Shown piece by piece: positions 9,275 through 17,118 of a stretch of DNA of 64,000 nt; within the stretch, counting starts at the first letter, position 1, and every line of letters begins with the position of its first letter. The position numbers and the translations under genes were made by a program. Origin of the DNA: Rhodanobacter sp. (lineage in GTDB: Bacteria; Pseudomonadota; Gammaproteobacteria; Xanthomonadales; Rhodanobacteraceae); the NCBI GenBank assembly GCA_027450005.1, contig DAIDKO010000030.1, forward strand, positions 1-64,000. The letters are read 5' to 3'. The notes under the pieces were generated by a model that was not told where the DNA came from, did no database searches, and saw nothing but the letters and a program-made list of their open reading frames with translations.

Positions 9275-10387
9275 TCATCCGGGCAGCAAGTCAGGCAGGC
9301 TGTCACCCAGCACCTCGCCGCGCCAGCCGTCGAGAAACTCCGGCCATTCGGCCGTGACGACGTATTCCTCCAACACCTTGCGCGGACACAGCAGGCCGGC
9401 GGGCAGGTCGAGTTCGGCGGCGTGTTCGTCGATCAGCGCCTTCATCGCGCCCAGCGCCTTCTTCGCCTCGCCCTGCGGATGGGCGGGAATGCGGCGGGTT
9501 GCAGCGATCTCGCTGTTTTCGAGCGGTTCGTTGAGCAGGGCGAACAGTTCGCTGCGCTGGGCGCTGCGCAGCGCGCGCTGGCCTCGTGCGCGTTGTTCGA
9601 GTTGGGCGAGCCTGCCGGGCGGCTGTTGGGCCAGGCTCATGGCGAGGGCGTCCTCGAGCAGCCAGGGGCGCGGTCGGTCCAGCGTGCGTGCGCTGCGGTC
9701 GCGCCACAGCAGGAGGCGACGCAGCAGGGCCTGCTGCTCGATCGGCCACTCGGCGGCGCCGCGCAGCGCGCGTTGCGGCTGCGGGTCGCCGTCGCGATGG
9801 CCGGCGCGGCGCTTCAGGCGTTCGCAATCCTCGGCGAACCAGTTGCTGCGGTCGCGCTGCCGCAGGCGTTCGGCGAGCTGGGCGTGGATGGATTCCAGGT
9901 ACACCACGTCCAGCGTGGCGTAGCTCCGCTGCGAAGCGGTGAGCGGGCGCTGCATCCAGTCCGAGCGGGTCTCGCCCTTGTCCAGGTCGTCGCCGCAGAA
10001 CTCCGCGACCAGCGCGCGGTAGCTCAGCCCCAGGCCCATGCCGGCAAAGGCGGCGGCAATCTGGGTGTCGAACAGCACGCGCGGGCCGTCGGGCAGCAGT
10101 GGCGCCAGCGTCTCCAGATCCTCGCCGGCGCTGTGCATCACGGTTATGGCGTCGCTTTCGCCGATCGCGGGGCGCAGCGCATCGTCGATCGCAAAGGCCA
10201 GCGGGTCGACCAACGCTTGGCGACCGCGGCAACACAGCTGCAGCAAGGCGAGCTGCGGGTGGAAGCTGTCGCGGCGCATGAACTCGGTGTCCATGCCGAC
10301 CACGGCGCCTGCCGGCACGTCGTCCAGCCAGGCCTGCAGCGTGGCGCGGTCGGCGATCCAGTCGGCGGTGGCGTCGGACAGGTGCAT
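9275..10387 (-). CDS. rnd: Ribonuclease D
   Basis: 370 residues. The ATG at 10387 has GAGGA six bases upstream. The N-terminal exonuclease domain carries the DEDD set: Exo I GMDTEF, Exo [12 protein letters not shown] and Exo [16 protein letters not shown]; the C-terminal half holds the HRDC domains. RNase D trims the 3' ends of tRNA precursors and other small RNAs. It sits immediately beside tRNA-Ala on the same strand, which is fitting but probably coincidental. A divergent gene for a SUMF1-like protein starts 99 bp away. Confidence 0.92.
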   Translation of the reverse strand: MHLSDATADWIADRATLQAWLDDVPAGAVVGMDTEFMRRDSFHPQLALLQLCCRGRQALVDPLAFAIDDALRPAIGESDAITVMHSAGEDLETLAPLLPDGPRVLFDTQIAAAFAGMGLGLSYRALVAEFCGDDLDKGETRSDWMQRPLTASQRSYATLDVVYLESIHAQLAERLRQRDRSNWFAEDCERLKRRAGHRDGDPQPQRALRGAAEWPIEQQALLRRLLLWRDRSARTLDRPRPWLLEDALAMSLAQQPPGRLAQLEQRARGQRALRSAQRSELFALLNEPLENSEIAATRRIPAHPQGEAKKALGAMKALIDEHAAELDLPAGLLCPRKVLEEYVVTAEWPEFLDGWRGEVLGDSLPDLLPG

Positions 10388-10486
10388 GCGTGATCCTCGA
10401 AATGGTCGGGCGTGGATTGCCCCGTCACCGGAGGTGACATAAGGTGGGCGGCGCACCATAACAGGCTGATTCGGGAACACCCAAGC

Positions 10487-12427
10487 ATGCCGAGCAACGA
10501 CACGCTACAACGTCAACGCAACCTTGGCGGCCTGATCGGCATCGTCGTGCTGGTTCTCGGCCTGGGCTACCACTTCTTCCCGAACCTGTTCCATGCCAAG
10601 CCGGAGGATGCCGCGCAGCGCAGCGTTCCCGTGCTGCCGGCGAGCGTGGCCGGCAGGGGCGCGTCGGCCGCCGAACCGGCCACCGAGGAGCTCAACGCCG
10701 GGCCGCCGCTGACCTTGGCACCCACCGCGGTCATCGCCGCGCGCCTCGCACGCGAGCATGAGGACCTTCCAAGGCAACTAACACCCGATCCACCGAAGCT
10801 GCGCGCGTTGCTGGATCGCGCCGACAAGGCGCTCGCCGAAGGCCGCCTGGCCGGCGGTGTGGACAGCGCCGCCGCGCTCTACCTGCAGGCGGTAAAGGAC
10901 AAGGCTGACAGCCGGCGCGCCGCGCAAGGCGTGATCGACGTGCGTGCGCGGCTGGCTGCACAGACCGAACGCGATATCGCGCTGGGCAACGCCGAGGATG
11001 CGGACGAGCACCTGACGGAACTGCGCCAGTTGCCCGGCAGTGGCGACGATACCGCGCGCCTCTCGGCCGCGCTGAACACCCTTGTCGAGGTGCGGCCGCT
11101 GCTGGCGAAGGCGGCGGGCCTGCTGCAACAGGGCAAGGCGGACCAGCCGGTGGGTCACAGTGCGCTCGACATCTACCGCGAGGTGCAGCGGCGCGATCCG
11201 CAGAACGCGGTGGCCGAACAGGGCATCCTCGACGTGCAGCACGCCGTGCTGGACCGCGCGCTGGCCGCGGTGGCGAAGAACGATTTCGCCGATGCGAACA
11301 AGGTGCTGGCCGAGGCGCAGGCGATCCGCCCCGGGTCGCAGCAGTTGCACGACGTGCGCCAGCGCGTGGCCGCCATGCGCGAAGCGCGCGCCAGCATCGT
11401 GCTGGACCAGGCCAGTTCCGCGCTGGACGCCGGCAACGTTGCCATGGCGAAGCAGCTTGCAACGCAGGCGCAGGCGATCAGCCCGCAAGTCGCCGGCCTC
11501 GCTGCGTTCAACCTGCAACTGACCAATGCGCAGCTCTACGACAACCACAAGCCGGGGCAGGTGTTCAGCGACCGCTACGTGGACATGACGGGGCAGTCGC
11601 CGGCGATGGTGGTGATCCCCACCGGCGGCTTCCTGATGGGGGCGGCCAGCAGCAACGGCGGCCGCAACGCCAGCGAGCTGCCGCAGCACTGGGTCGGCAT
11701 CACGCAGGGCTTCGCCATCTCGCGCAGCGCAATCACGGTGGGACAATTCCGCCAATTCGTTCGGGCGAGCGGCTACGTGCCTGATTCGGTGAAGCACGGC
11801 GGCGCCAGCGTCTACGACGAACGCAGCGGCACCATGCGCGACGACGGTCACGCCACCTGGCAGGACGACTACGCTGGCCGCAAAGCCGCGGAAAACCTTC
11901 CGGTGGTCAATGTTTCGTGGGCCGACGCCAAAGCCTATGCCGACTGGCTCAGCCGGCGCACCGGCAAGACCTACCGCCTGCCCAGCGAAGCTGAATTCGC
12001 CTACGCGCTGCGCGCCGGCACCAACACGCGCTACTGGTGGGGCGACGGCACGCCCAAGAGCAAGGTGGAGAACCTTACCGGTTCGCGTGACCGCTCGCCC
12101 AGCGGCCGGCGCTGGAGTCATGCCTTCCGCGATTACGGCGATGGCTACTGGGGCCCGGCGCCGGTGATGAGCTTCGCGCCCAATCCGTTCGGCCTCTACG
12201 ACATGGGCGGCAACGTCACGGAGTGGACGGACGACTGCTGGCACGACAGCTTCATCCACGCGCCCGTCGATGGCTCCGCGTGGATCAACCCCGGCTGCAG
12301 CACGCGCGTGCTGCGCGGCGGATCGTGGGGCAGCTCGCCCGAACAAGCGCGCTCGGCGTGGCGGCAGGGCGCTAATGCCGACACGCGCAGCGGGCGGGTC
12401 GGTTTCCGCGTGGTGCGCGACCTTTGA
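10487..12427 (+). CDS. Membrane-anchored SUMF1/formylglycine-generating enzyme-like protein
   Basis: 646 residues; start ATG at 10487 (MPSNDTLQRQ). Residues about 14-32 are a membrane anchor (LIGIVVLVLGLGYHFFP). Residues about 90-380 are Ala-rich helical repeats reminiscent of TPRs. The C-terminal 260 residues are an FGE-sulfatase/SUMF1 domain: MVVIPTGGFLMG, PVVNVSWADAKAYADWLS, RLPSEAEFAYALRAG, NPFGLYDMGGNVTEW and RGGSW. The Cys pair that does catalysis in true formylglycine-generating enzymes is absent: the segment after RGGSW reads GSSPEQARSAWR. It is therefore probably not a sulfatase activator; a binding or regulatory role in the envelope is only a guess. Confidence 0.85.
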   Translation: MPSNDTLQRQRNLGGLIGIVVLVLGLGYHFFPNLFHAKPEDAAQRSVPVLPASVAGRGASAAEPATEELNAGPPLTLAPTAVIAARLAREHEDLPRQLTPDPPKLRALLDRADKALAEGRLAGGVDSAAALYLQAVKDKADSRRAAQGVIDVRARLAAQTERDIALGNAEDADEHLTELRQLPGSGDDTARLSAALNTLVEVRPLLAKAAGLLQQGKADQPVGHSALDIYREVQRRDPQNAVAEQGILDVQHAVLDRALAAVAKNDFADANKVLAEAQAIRPGSQQLHDVRQRVAAMREARASIVLDQASSALDAGNVAMAKQLATQAQAISPQVAGLAAFNLQLTNAQLYDNHKPGQVFSDRYVDMTGQSPAMVVIPTGGFLMGAASSNGGRNASELPQHWVGITQGFAISRSAITVGQFRQFVRASGYVPDSVKHGGASVYDERSGTMRDDGHATWQDDYAGRKAAENLPVVNVSWADAKAYADWLSRRTGKTYRLPSEAEFAYALRAGTNTRYWWGDGTPKSKVENLTGSRDRSPSGRRWSHAFRDYGDGYWGPAPVMSFAPNPFGLYDMGGNVTEWTDDCWHDSFIHAPVDGSAWINPGCSTRVLRGGSWGSSPEQARSAWRQGANADTRSGRVGFRVVRDL

Positions 12428-12800
12428 ATTAAGCGCCCGCTTCCTCTCCCTGCACGGCAAGCCAATCCTAGCGGCCGTGTTTGTTTGCCCGCAGCCCGGT
12501 GGCATCACCCGGTCGTGGACGGACGTCAACCCCTCGCTACTCCAAGCGGTACGACTCCACGGATGTGCTCAGCCTGAGTGAATTGGGAAAGCCGGATTCA
12601 TCCATGGATTCTCCCAGCGCGGGCCCTCCTTCTGCCCTGGCCCGAGCGCAAACAGTTCCCGGCGCGCGCCAAGCAGTGACGGCAAGCAGGCTCTGATGCG
12701 CCGCCACTACACCAAACGCCCTGAATTCGCGTAGATTGTGCAGGCCGCATGGCCATCGCCTCATCGGAGGCGGTGCCCCAATCACTACTGATGGATGCCC
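12428..12800. other. Intergenic stretch without a recognisable gene
   Basis: 373 bases between the SUMF1-like gene and HU. No ORF in any frame resembles a protein. It contains several short palindromes (for example CATCCATGGAT near 12598-12607) and must include the HU promoter, but no clear -35/-10 pair stands out. Confidence 0.5.
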
Positions 12801-13190
12801 ATGGCTACCAAGACCACTGCCAAGAAAGCCCTTGCCAAGGCCGCCAAGCCCGCGCCGAAGGCTCCCGCTGCCGTCAAGCCGATCAGCGACTCGCTGAGCA
12901 AGTCCGGCCTGATCGCCCACATCGCCCAGCATGCCGGCGTCGAAGCCAAGCACGTCAAGGCCGTGCTCGCCTCGCTGGAGAACGTCGTGCTCGGCTCGCT
13001 GCACAAGAAGGGCGCCGGCCAGTTCACCATGCCGGGCCTATTCAAGGTCAACGCGGTGAAGGTGCCGGCCAAGCCGAAGCGCACCGGCATCAATCCGTTC
13101 ACCAAGCAGGAGCAGGTATTCGCCGCGAAGCCGGCCACCGTGAAGGTGAAGGTGCGTCCGCTGAAGAAGCTCAAGGACGCCGCGCTCTGA
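12801..13190 (+). CDS. HU-family DNA-binding protein with Lys/Ala-rich N-terminal extension
   Basis: 129 residues. The first ~35 residues are a histone H1-like extension rich in Lys, Ala and Pro (MATKTTAKKALAKAAKPAPK); the rest is a Bacteroidetes/Xanthomonad-type HU domain (SLSKSGLIAHIAQHAGVE, LENVVLGSLHKKGAGQFTMP, KRTGINPFTKQEQVF). I chose the ATG at 12801 for the MATK start seen in the family; ATG at 12795 adds two residues. A chromosome-architecture role is expected. The gene ends in an intrinsic terminator and appears monocistronic. Confidence 0.88.
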   Translation: MATKTTAKKALAKAAKPAPKAPAAVKPISDSLSKSGLIAHIAQHAGVEAKHVKAVLASLENVVLGSLHKKGAGQFTMPGLFKVNAVKVPAKPKRTGINPFTKQEQVFAAKPATVKVKVRPLKKLKDAAL

Positions 13191-13237
13191 GCGCCGCGAT
13201 GCCTTCTCGCAATCCGGGCAGGCATCCTGTAGATGCG

Positions 13238-13263
13238 ACAAAGGCCGCGCAAGCGGCCTTTGT
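13238..13263. terminator. Intrinsic terminator after HU gene
   Basis: Perfect 11-bp stem ACAAAGGCCGC / GCGGCCTTTGT with a GCAA loop, 47 bases after the HU stop. The T-rich end is modest on both strands, so it may also protect against transcription from the convergent OmpW gene. Confidence 0.85.
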
Positions 13264-13346
13264 CTTGGGTGCAGGGATGAAGCGATCGCCTGGCGCGGAC
13301 GCCGGCGGCTGGACTCAAGCTGCCGGTCCCGGGAGGCGGCGCCGCC

Positions 13347-13961
13347 TCAGAAGCGGTAGCCCCGGCTCACGCCGTAGACCCACGGATTGATTTTCGCTGT
13401 ACCGACGTAGGCGCCGTTCACGTGGATGTCGCTGCGGATGTCGATCCAGCGCACGTCCGCGGTGAACAGCGAGTCCCGCGACAGCTGCACGTCCATGCCG
13501 GCGTGGGCGGCCGCGCCCCAGCTGTTGTCGGCCGAGACATGGGCGCCCTGCAACAGCCCGCTGCCCCTGGTATCGAAGAAACAGGTGTAGTTGATGCCGA
13601 GGCCGACGAAGGGCGACACCCTGGCGTCCAGCAGGAAGTGGTAGTTCACGCCGATCACCGCTGGAAGCTGCTTGGTGGTGGCGGCGCGCTGGCCGTCCAG
13701 CTTCACTTCGTGGCTGAAGGGCAGTGCGGCCAGCGCCTCGATGCCCCAGTTCGGGGTGAACAGGTACTCGATGCTTGCGGTGGGCTTGGTGTCGCTGCCG
13801 ACGGAGGCCTTCATGCCGGCGAGCTGGCCGTTGTCCGGCTGCGGGTCGACCACGTGAGCGCCGAAGCGTGCCTCCCGGTTGCCTTTGTCCTCGGCGTGTG
13901 CGGCAGCCATCGACCCGATGGCAAGCGAAACGGCCAGCGTTAGCGGTAGTACGATGTTCAC
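13347..13961 (-). CDS. ompW: OmpW family outer membrane protein
   Basis: 204 residues from the GTG at 13961, with GAGGA seven bases upstream. A Sec signal peptide ends at about AHA-ED (residues 1-22). The mature chain shows the OmpW pattern of an eight-stranded barrel: TASIEYLFTPNWGIEALAAL, LPAVIGVNYHFLLD, VSPFVGLGINYTCFF, DVRWIDIRSD and a C-terminal aromatic (GVSRGYRF). OmpW proteins form narrow hydrophobic channels and are commonly oxygen- or stress-responsive. The gene is divergent from cydA and shares the region holding an FNR/ANR-like box, so coupled anaerobic control is plausible. Confidence 0.88.
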   Translation of the reverse strand: MNIVLPLTLAVSLAIGSMAAAHAEDKGNREARFGAHVVDPQPDNGQLAGMKASVGSDTKPTASIEYLFTPNWGIEALAALPFSHEVKLDGQRAATTKQLPAVIGVNYHFLLDARVSPFVGLGINYTCFFDTRGSGLLQGAHVSADNSWGAAAHAGMDVQLSRDSLFTADVRWIDIRSDIHVNGAYVGTAKINPWVYGVSRGYRF

Positions 13962-14080
13962 GCAGCGGTCCTCGTGGGGCAATTCTCCCCATCGTCTGGG
14001 CGTGGCTAAGTGACCTCCGTCATTCGCGCGTGGGGCACGGTGTCGCACTCCCGGACGGCGTGTTCCGGACACCTCCAAAA

Positions 14081-14094
14081 TTGATTGAAGTCAA
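14081..14094. promoter_or_regulatory. FNR/ANR-like binding site upstream of cydA
   Basis: The 14-mer TTGATTGAAGTCAA fits the FNR/ANR consensus TTGAT-N4-ATCAA with one mismatch. Its centre is 70 bases upstream of the cydA ATG. If it acts at -41.5, transcription would start close to 14129. FNR-family control of cytochrome bd and of ompW is known in other Proteobacteria; here it is inferred from the motif. Confidence 0.7.
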
Positions 14095-14109
14095 CGAACA
14101 TCTTTCGCC

Positions 14110-14128
14110 CTGCACCAATAGTGTGCAG
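14110..14128. promoter_or_regulatory. Palindrome near predicted cydA promoter
   Basis: CTGCAC and GTGCAG form perfect 6-bp arms around seven bases (CAATAGT). It lies where the -10 region would be if the FNR-like box acts at -41.5, so it could be an operator or part of the 5' leader. No regulator can be named. Confidence 0.35.
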
Positions 14129-14156
14129 GTGTGCCACCCGCGAGGACGCCGCACCC

Positions 14157-15740
14157 ATGCACGACATCCATGTTGTCGACCTATCCAGGCTGCAGTTCGC
14201 GCTGACTGCGCTGTACCACTACCTGTTCGTGCCGCTGACCTTGGGCATGTCCTTCCTGCTGGCAGCGATGGAGACGGTCTACGTCACCACCGGCAGGGAG
14301 ATCTACAAGAAGATCACCCAGTTCTGGAGCAAGCTGTTCCTGATCAACTTCGCGCTGGGCGTGGCCACCGGCCTCACCATGGAGTTCGAGTTCGGCACGA
14401 ACTGGTCGTTCTACTCCAGCTTCGTCGGCGACATCTTCGGTGCACCGCTGGCCATCGAGGGCTTGATGGCCTTCTTCATGGAGTCCACCTTCGTGGGCCT
14501 GATGGTGTTCGGCTGGGGTCGCCTCAGGCGAGGGCAGCATCTGGCGGTGACCTACCTGGTGGCACTCGGTTCCAACCTGTCGGCGTTGTGGATCCTGATC
14601 GCCAACAGCTTCATGCAGGCGCCCACCGGCGCGCATTTCAACCCGGTCACCATGCGCATGGAGCTGACCAGCCTGTCTGACCTGATCTTCAGCCACGACG
14701 CGCAGGCCAAGTTCGTGCACACCAGTATCGCCGGCTACGTCACCGCGGCGATCTTCGTGGCGGGCGTGAGTGCGTGGTACCTGCTGAAGAACCGCCACAC
14801 CGAACTGGCGCGGCGTTCGTTCCGCATGGCGGTGCTGTTCGGCGCGCTGGCCACGGTAGGCGTGATCACGCTGGGCGACGCACTGGGCTTCGTCGGCGCA
14901 CAGGCGCAACCGACGAAGTTGGCGGCGATGGAAGGCTTGTGGAAAACCGAGCCCGCGCCGATGCCGTTCAACCTGGTGGCCTTTCCCTCGCAGCAGGAGC
15001 ACGTGAACCGCGGCACGATCCAGGTGCCGTACGTGCTGTCGCTGCTGGTGACGCATTCGCTGACCGGCAGCGTGCCGGGCTTCGATGAGCTCGAACAGCA
15101 GGCCACCGCACGCATCCGCGACGGCATCCCCGCAGTGGCGGCGCTGCAGACATTGTCCGCCAAACCGAACGACGCCGATGCCCTGGCGCAGTTCCAGGCA
15201 CACGAGAAGGACCTAGGCTACGGCTTCCTGCTGCAGCGCTACGCCCCCGACGTGACCGCGGCGACCGACGCCGATGTGGCCGACGCCGCGCGTGACGCGA
15301 TCCCGCAGGTGGCACCGGTGTTCTGGTCGTTCCGCGTGATGGTGGTGCTGGGCCTGGCGATGCTCGCGTATTTCGTGATGGCGGTGATCTACACCATGCG
15401 CAACCGGGTGGAACGTAAGCGCTGGTTCCTCAAGCTCGCGGTGTGGATGATCCCGGTGCCGTTCCTCGCCAACGAGGCCGGCTGGCTAGTTGCCGAGCTG
15501 GGACGCCAGCCTTGGACGGTGTACGGCATGCTGCCGACGTGGATGTCCGCTTCCACGCACAGCGTGGGCTACATGGCCTTCTCGCTGATCGGCTTCGTGA
15601 CGCTCTATACGGTGTTCATCGCGATCGAGATGTACCTAATGGTACGCACGATCCGGCGCGGCCCCGACGACGACCACGCGGGCGCACTTCCCCATGACAG
15701 ATTGCATGTCGACCGCATGGCCGGCTACGCGGAGGGTTAA
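14157..15740 (+). CDS. cydA: Cytochrome bd ubiquinol oxidase subunit I
   Basis: 527 residues; the ATG at 14157 (MHDIHVVDLSRLQFALTALYHYLFVPLTLGM) follows GAGGA. The N-terminal His of ALYHYLFVPLTLG is the heme b595/d side ligand region; the Q loop ends in GRQPWTVYGMLPT, typical of the canonical long-loop CydA. Together with CydB it oxidises quinol and reduces oxygen with high affinity, without pumping protons. First gene of cydABX-cydDC, presumably induced at low oxygen by the FNR/ANR-like site upstream. Confidence 0.96.
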   Translation: MHDIHVVDLSRLQFALTALYHYLFVPLTLGMSFLLAAMETVYVTTGREIYKKITQFWSKLFLINFALGVATGLTMEFEFGTNWSFYSSFVGDIFGAPLAIEGLMAFFMESTFVGLMVFGWGRLRRGQHLAVTYLVALGSNLSALWILIANSFMQAPTGAHFNPVTMRMELTSLSDLIFSHDAQAKFVHTSIAGYVTAAIFVAGVSAWYLLKNRHTELARRSFRMAVLFGALATVGVITLGDALGFVGAQAQPTKLAAMEGLWKTEPAPMPFNLVAFPSQQEHVNRGTIQVPYVLSLLVTHSLTGSVPGFDELEQQATARIRDGIPAVAALQTLSAKPNDADALAQFQAHEKDLGYGFLLQRYAPDVTAATDADVADAARDAIPQVAPVFWSFRVMVVLGLAMLAYFVMAVIYTMRNRVERKRWFLKLAVWMIPVPFLANEAGWLVAELGRQPWTVYGMLPTWMSASTHSVGYMAFSLIGFVTLYTVFIAIEMYLMVRTIRRGPDDDHAGALPHDRLHVDRMAGYAEG

Positions 15741-15743
15741 GCG

Positions 15744-16877
15744 ATGGAAACGTACGCTGCACTTCAGGTGCTCTGGTGGCTGCTGCTCGGCGTGTTGCTG
15801 AGCGGGCTGGCCGTGATGGTGGGCATGGACATGGGCGTGGGCACCATCCTGCGCTACGTGGGGCGCAACGACGGCGAGCGCCGCGTGGCGCTCAACATCA
15901 TCGGCCCGCACTGGGACGGCAACCAGGTGTGGTTCATCCTCGGTGGCGGCGCGGTGTTCGCGGCGTTCCCGCTGATCTACGCCACCGCCTTCTCGGGCTT
16001 CTACGTGGTGATGCTGCTGCTGCTGTGGAGCATGATCCTACGCCCGCTGGGTTTCGAATACCGCAGCAAGCTGCCGTCGGCAGGCTGGCGCAACGCCTGG
16101 GACTGGGCGCTGTTCGTCAGCGGTCTGGTGCCGATGGTGGTGTTCGGCGCGGCCATCGGCAACCTGTTCCACGGCGTGCCATTCCAGTTCAGCTGGAACC
16201 TCACGTCCACCTACACCGGCTCCTTCCTCGGCCTGCTCAATCCCTTCGCGATCCTGTGCGGCCTGCTGTCGGCGTCGCTGTCGGTGTTTATGGGCGCGGC
16301 GATGGTGATGAACGGCGCGAAGGACGAGATCTTCGAGCGCGCCCGCACGCTGGCGCGGATGGGCGCGGCGCTGGCCATCGTGCTGTTCGGCATCGGTGGC
16401 TTCTGGGTGCACGGCATGGGCGGCTACGTGCTGACCGCCGGCCCCGGTGCCGGTGTACCGCAGACGCCGCTGCAGCAGAGCGTGGCGCTGGCGAACGGTG
16501 CGTGGCTGGCTAACTTCGATGCGCATCCAGCACTATGGCTGCTGCCCGTGGCCGGCTTCGCCGGCATGCTGCTGGGTCTGCTCGCGGCCAGCGCGCGCCG
16601 CTCGCATCTGGCTTGGTGGCTGGGCGCCCTGGGCTGGCTGGGCGTGATCGGCACGGCCGGCGTGGCGCTGTTCCCGTTCCTGTTGCCGTCGAGCAGCGTG
16701 CCGGCGCAGAGCCTCACGGTGTGGAACGCCAGCTCCAGCCAGCACACCCTGCTGTGGATGTCCGGCTTCGCCGCGGTGTTCGTGCCGCTGGTGCTCTGGT
16801 ACACGAGCTGGGCCTTCTATGTGATGCGCGGCAAGGTTGACGTTGCCGACGTGGTTGCCGACGAACACGCTTACTGA
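15744..16877 (+). CDS. cydB: Cytochrome bd ubiquinol oxidase subunit II
   Basis: 377 residues, three bases after cydA. The N-terminus METYAALQVLWWLLLGVLLSG and the GPHWDGNQVWFILGGGAVFAAFP block are hallmark CydB features; eight or nine membrane helices are evident. It pairs with CydA to hold the three hemes. The length matches the usual ~380 residues. The end (VDVADVVADEHAY) is followed after nine bases by cydX. Confidence 0.96.
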   Translation: METYAALQVLWWLLLGVLLSGLAVMVGMDMGVGTILRYVGRNDGERRVALNIIGPHWDGNQVWFILGGGAVFAAFPLIYATAFSGFYVVMLLLLWSMILRPLGFEYRSKLPSAGWRNAWDWALFVSGLVPMVVFGAAIGNLFHGVPFQFSWNLTSTYTGSFLGLLNPFAILCGLLSASLSVFMGAAMVMNGAKDEIFERARTLARMGAALAIVLFGIGGFWVHGMGGYVLTAGPGAGVPQTPLQQSVALANGAWLANFDAHPALWLLPVAGFAGMLLGLLAASARRSHLAWWLGALGWLGVIGTAGVALFPFLLPSSSVPAQSLTVWNASSSQHTLLWMSGFAAVFVPLVLWYTSWAFYVMRGKVDVADVVADEHAY

Positions 16878-16886
16878 GGACGGACC

Positions 16887-17102
16887 ATGCGAACTTTTAT
16901 GCAATTCCTGTTGTTCATGGTGCTGGCCATCGCGGTGATCGTGCTGGCCATCCTGCTCGGCGACATGGGTGCGTGGTACTTCGCGTGGCTGGTCGGCACG
17001 GCGATGATCGTGCTGATCGCCGCGGCGGGCGGTGTGCTGCTCGATACGCAGGACGAACACACCGCCGCGCGCAGGGCCGCCGTGTCGGCCGACGCGCGCT
17101 GA
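16887..17102 (+). CDS. cydX: CydX-like small subunit with additional N-terminal membrane helix
   Basis: 71 residues. GAGGA lies six bases before the ATG at 16887. The second half reads WYFAWLVGTAMIVLIAAAGGVL, which matches the CydX core (WYFAWxLGT). Unlike ordinary CydX (about 35-50 residues, one helix), it has a preceding hydrophobic helix (about residues 5-24, MQFLLFMVLAIAVIVLAILL). An internal ATG at 16965 would give a normal-size CydX, but it lacks a ribosome binding site. CydX stabilises the CydAB heme site. It lies exactly between cydB and cydD, as expected. Confidence 0.8.
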   Translation: MRTFMQFLLFMVLAIAVIVLAILLGDMGAWYFAWLVGTAMIVLIAAAGGVLLDTQDEHTAARRAAVSADAR

Positions 17103-17118
17103 ACGGTCGCCGCTGCAC

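Noticed and set aside
13775..14680. A 301-codon plus-strand frame running across the ompW 5' end and cydA.
   Set aside because: It overlaps cydA in another frame and has the Arg/Pro-rich composition of a shadow ORF.
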